Shown piece by piece: positions 13,856 to 13,912 of a stretch of 13,912 bases of DNA (position 1 is its first letter; each line of letters opens with the position of its first letter). The notes under the pieces are model-generated. The model was not told the origin of the DNA and ran no database searches. It was given only the letters and a program-made list of their open reading frames with translations. Origin of the DNA: Planctomycetaceae bacterium (lineage in GTDB: Bacteria > Planctomycetota > Planctomycetia > Planctomycetales > Planctomycetaceae); contig JALQWE010000048.1 of the NCBI GenBank assembly GCA_023258825.1, positions 1-13,912 on the forward strand. Reading direction: 5' to 3'. A program made the translations under genes and the position numbers.

Positions 13856-13912
13856 CTCGTTTCGCAGAAATCCCCCCCTCAATCTCCTGACCCTGAAACC
13901 ACTCAACACTCT

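Noticed and set aside
1..13912. CRISPR array, insertion sequence, prophage or integron
   Set aside because: There are no regularly spaced repeats, transposase, integrase or att-like duplication; the only exact repeats are one 11-bp tandem pair and one 14-bp pair.

Overview
The window looks like chromosomal DNA of a planctomycete, probably of the Planctomycetaceae type. The evidence is a secreted FG-GAP/VCBS repeat protein, an ECF sigma / membrane anti-sigma pair with the sequence style common in that phylum, a cysteine-rich OmpL-like outer-membrane porin, a lysine-rich HU variant, csrA, and long C/A-rich intergenic stretches. Base composition and codon use look even across the genes. I see no integrase, transposase, CRISPR array, phage gene or attachment site.

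Layout. 1-1457 (minus): N-terminal 485 residues of an exported FG-GAP repeat protein cut by the window edge. 1458-2400: long gene-free stretch with an 11-bp tandem repeat and, near its end, a sigma70-like promoter for an HU-type DNA-binding protein (2401-2721). A strong intrinsic terminator lies at 2943-2979. 3030-3549 is a compact regulatory unit: 19-bp dyad, consensus-like promoter, csrA, tRNA-Glu(UUC), intrinsic terminator. 3825-6141: ECF sigma factor, single-pass anti-sigma and a third membrane-anchored protein, the last two overlapping by ATGA. 6409-7698: exported protein of unknown function with an EF-hand-like loop, preceded by a perfect 23-bp inverted repeat. 7884-8687 and 8813-9682 (both minus): panB (pantothenate synthesis) and a fumarylacetoacetate-hydrolase-fold protein resembling 2-keto-3-deoxy-D-arabinonate dehydratase. 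9683-10302: divergent intergenic region with an orphan terminator-like hairpin. 10303-11636: hisI then hisG. 12022-13413: Cys-rich porin with a structured leader and a strong terminator. 13517-13855 (minus): small unrecognised protein near the right edge.

The genes are mostly housekeeping and do not form one pathway. Three points merit a second look: the csrA/tRNA-Glu unit with its operator-like dyad, the ECF/anti-sigma/third-protein operon, and the porin whose 14 mature cysteines all lie between signal peptide and barrel and whose leader contains two hairpins. I found no clear candidate for a wholly new defence or mobile system. Functional calls rest on reading motifs by eye; no database search was run.
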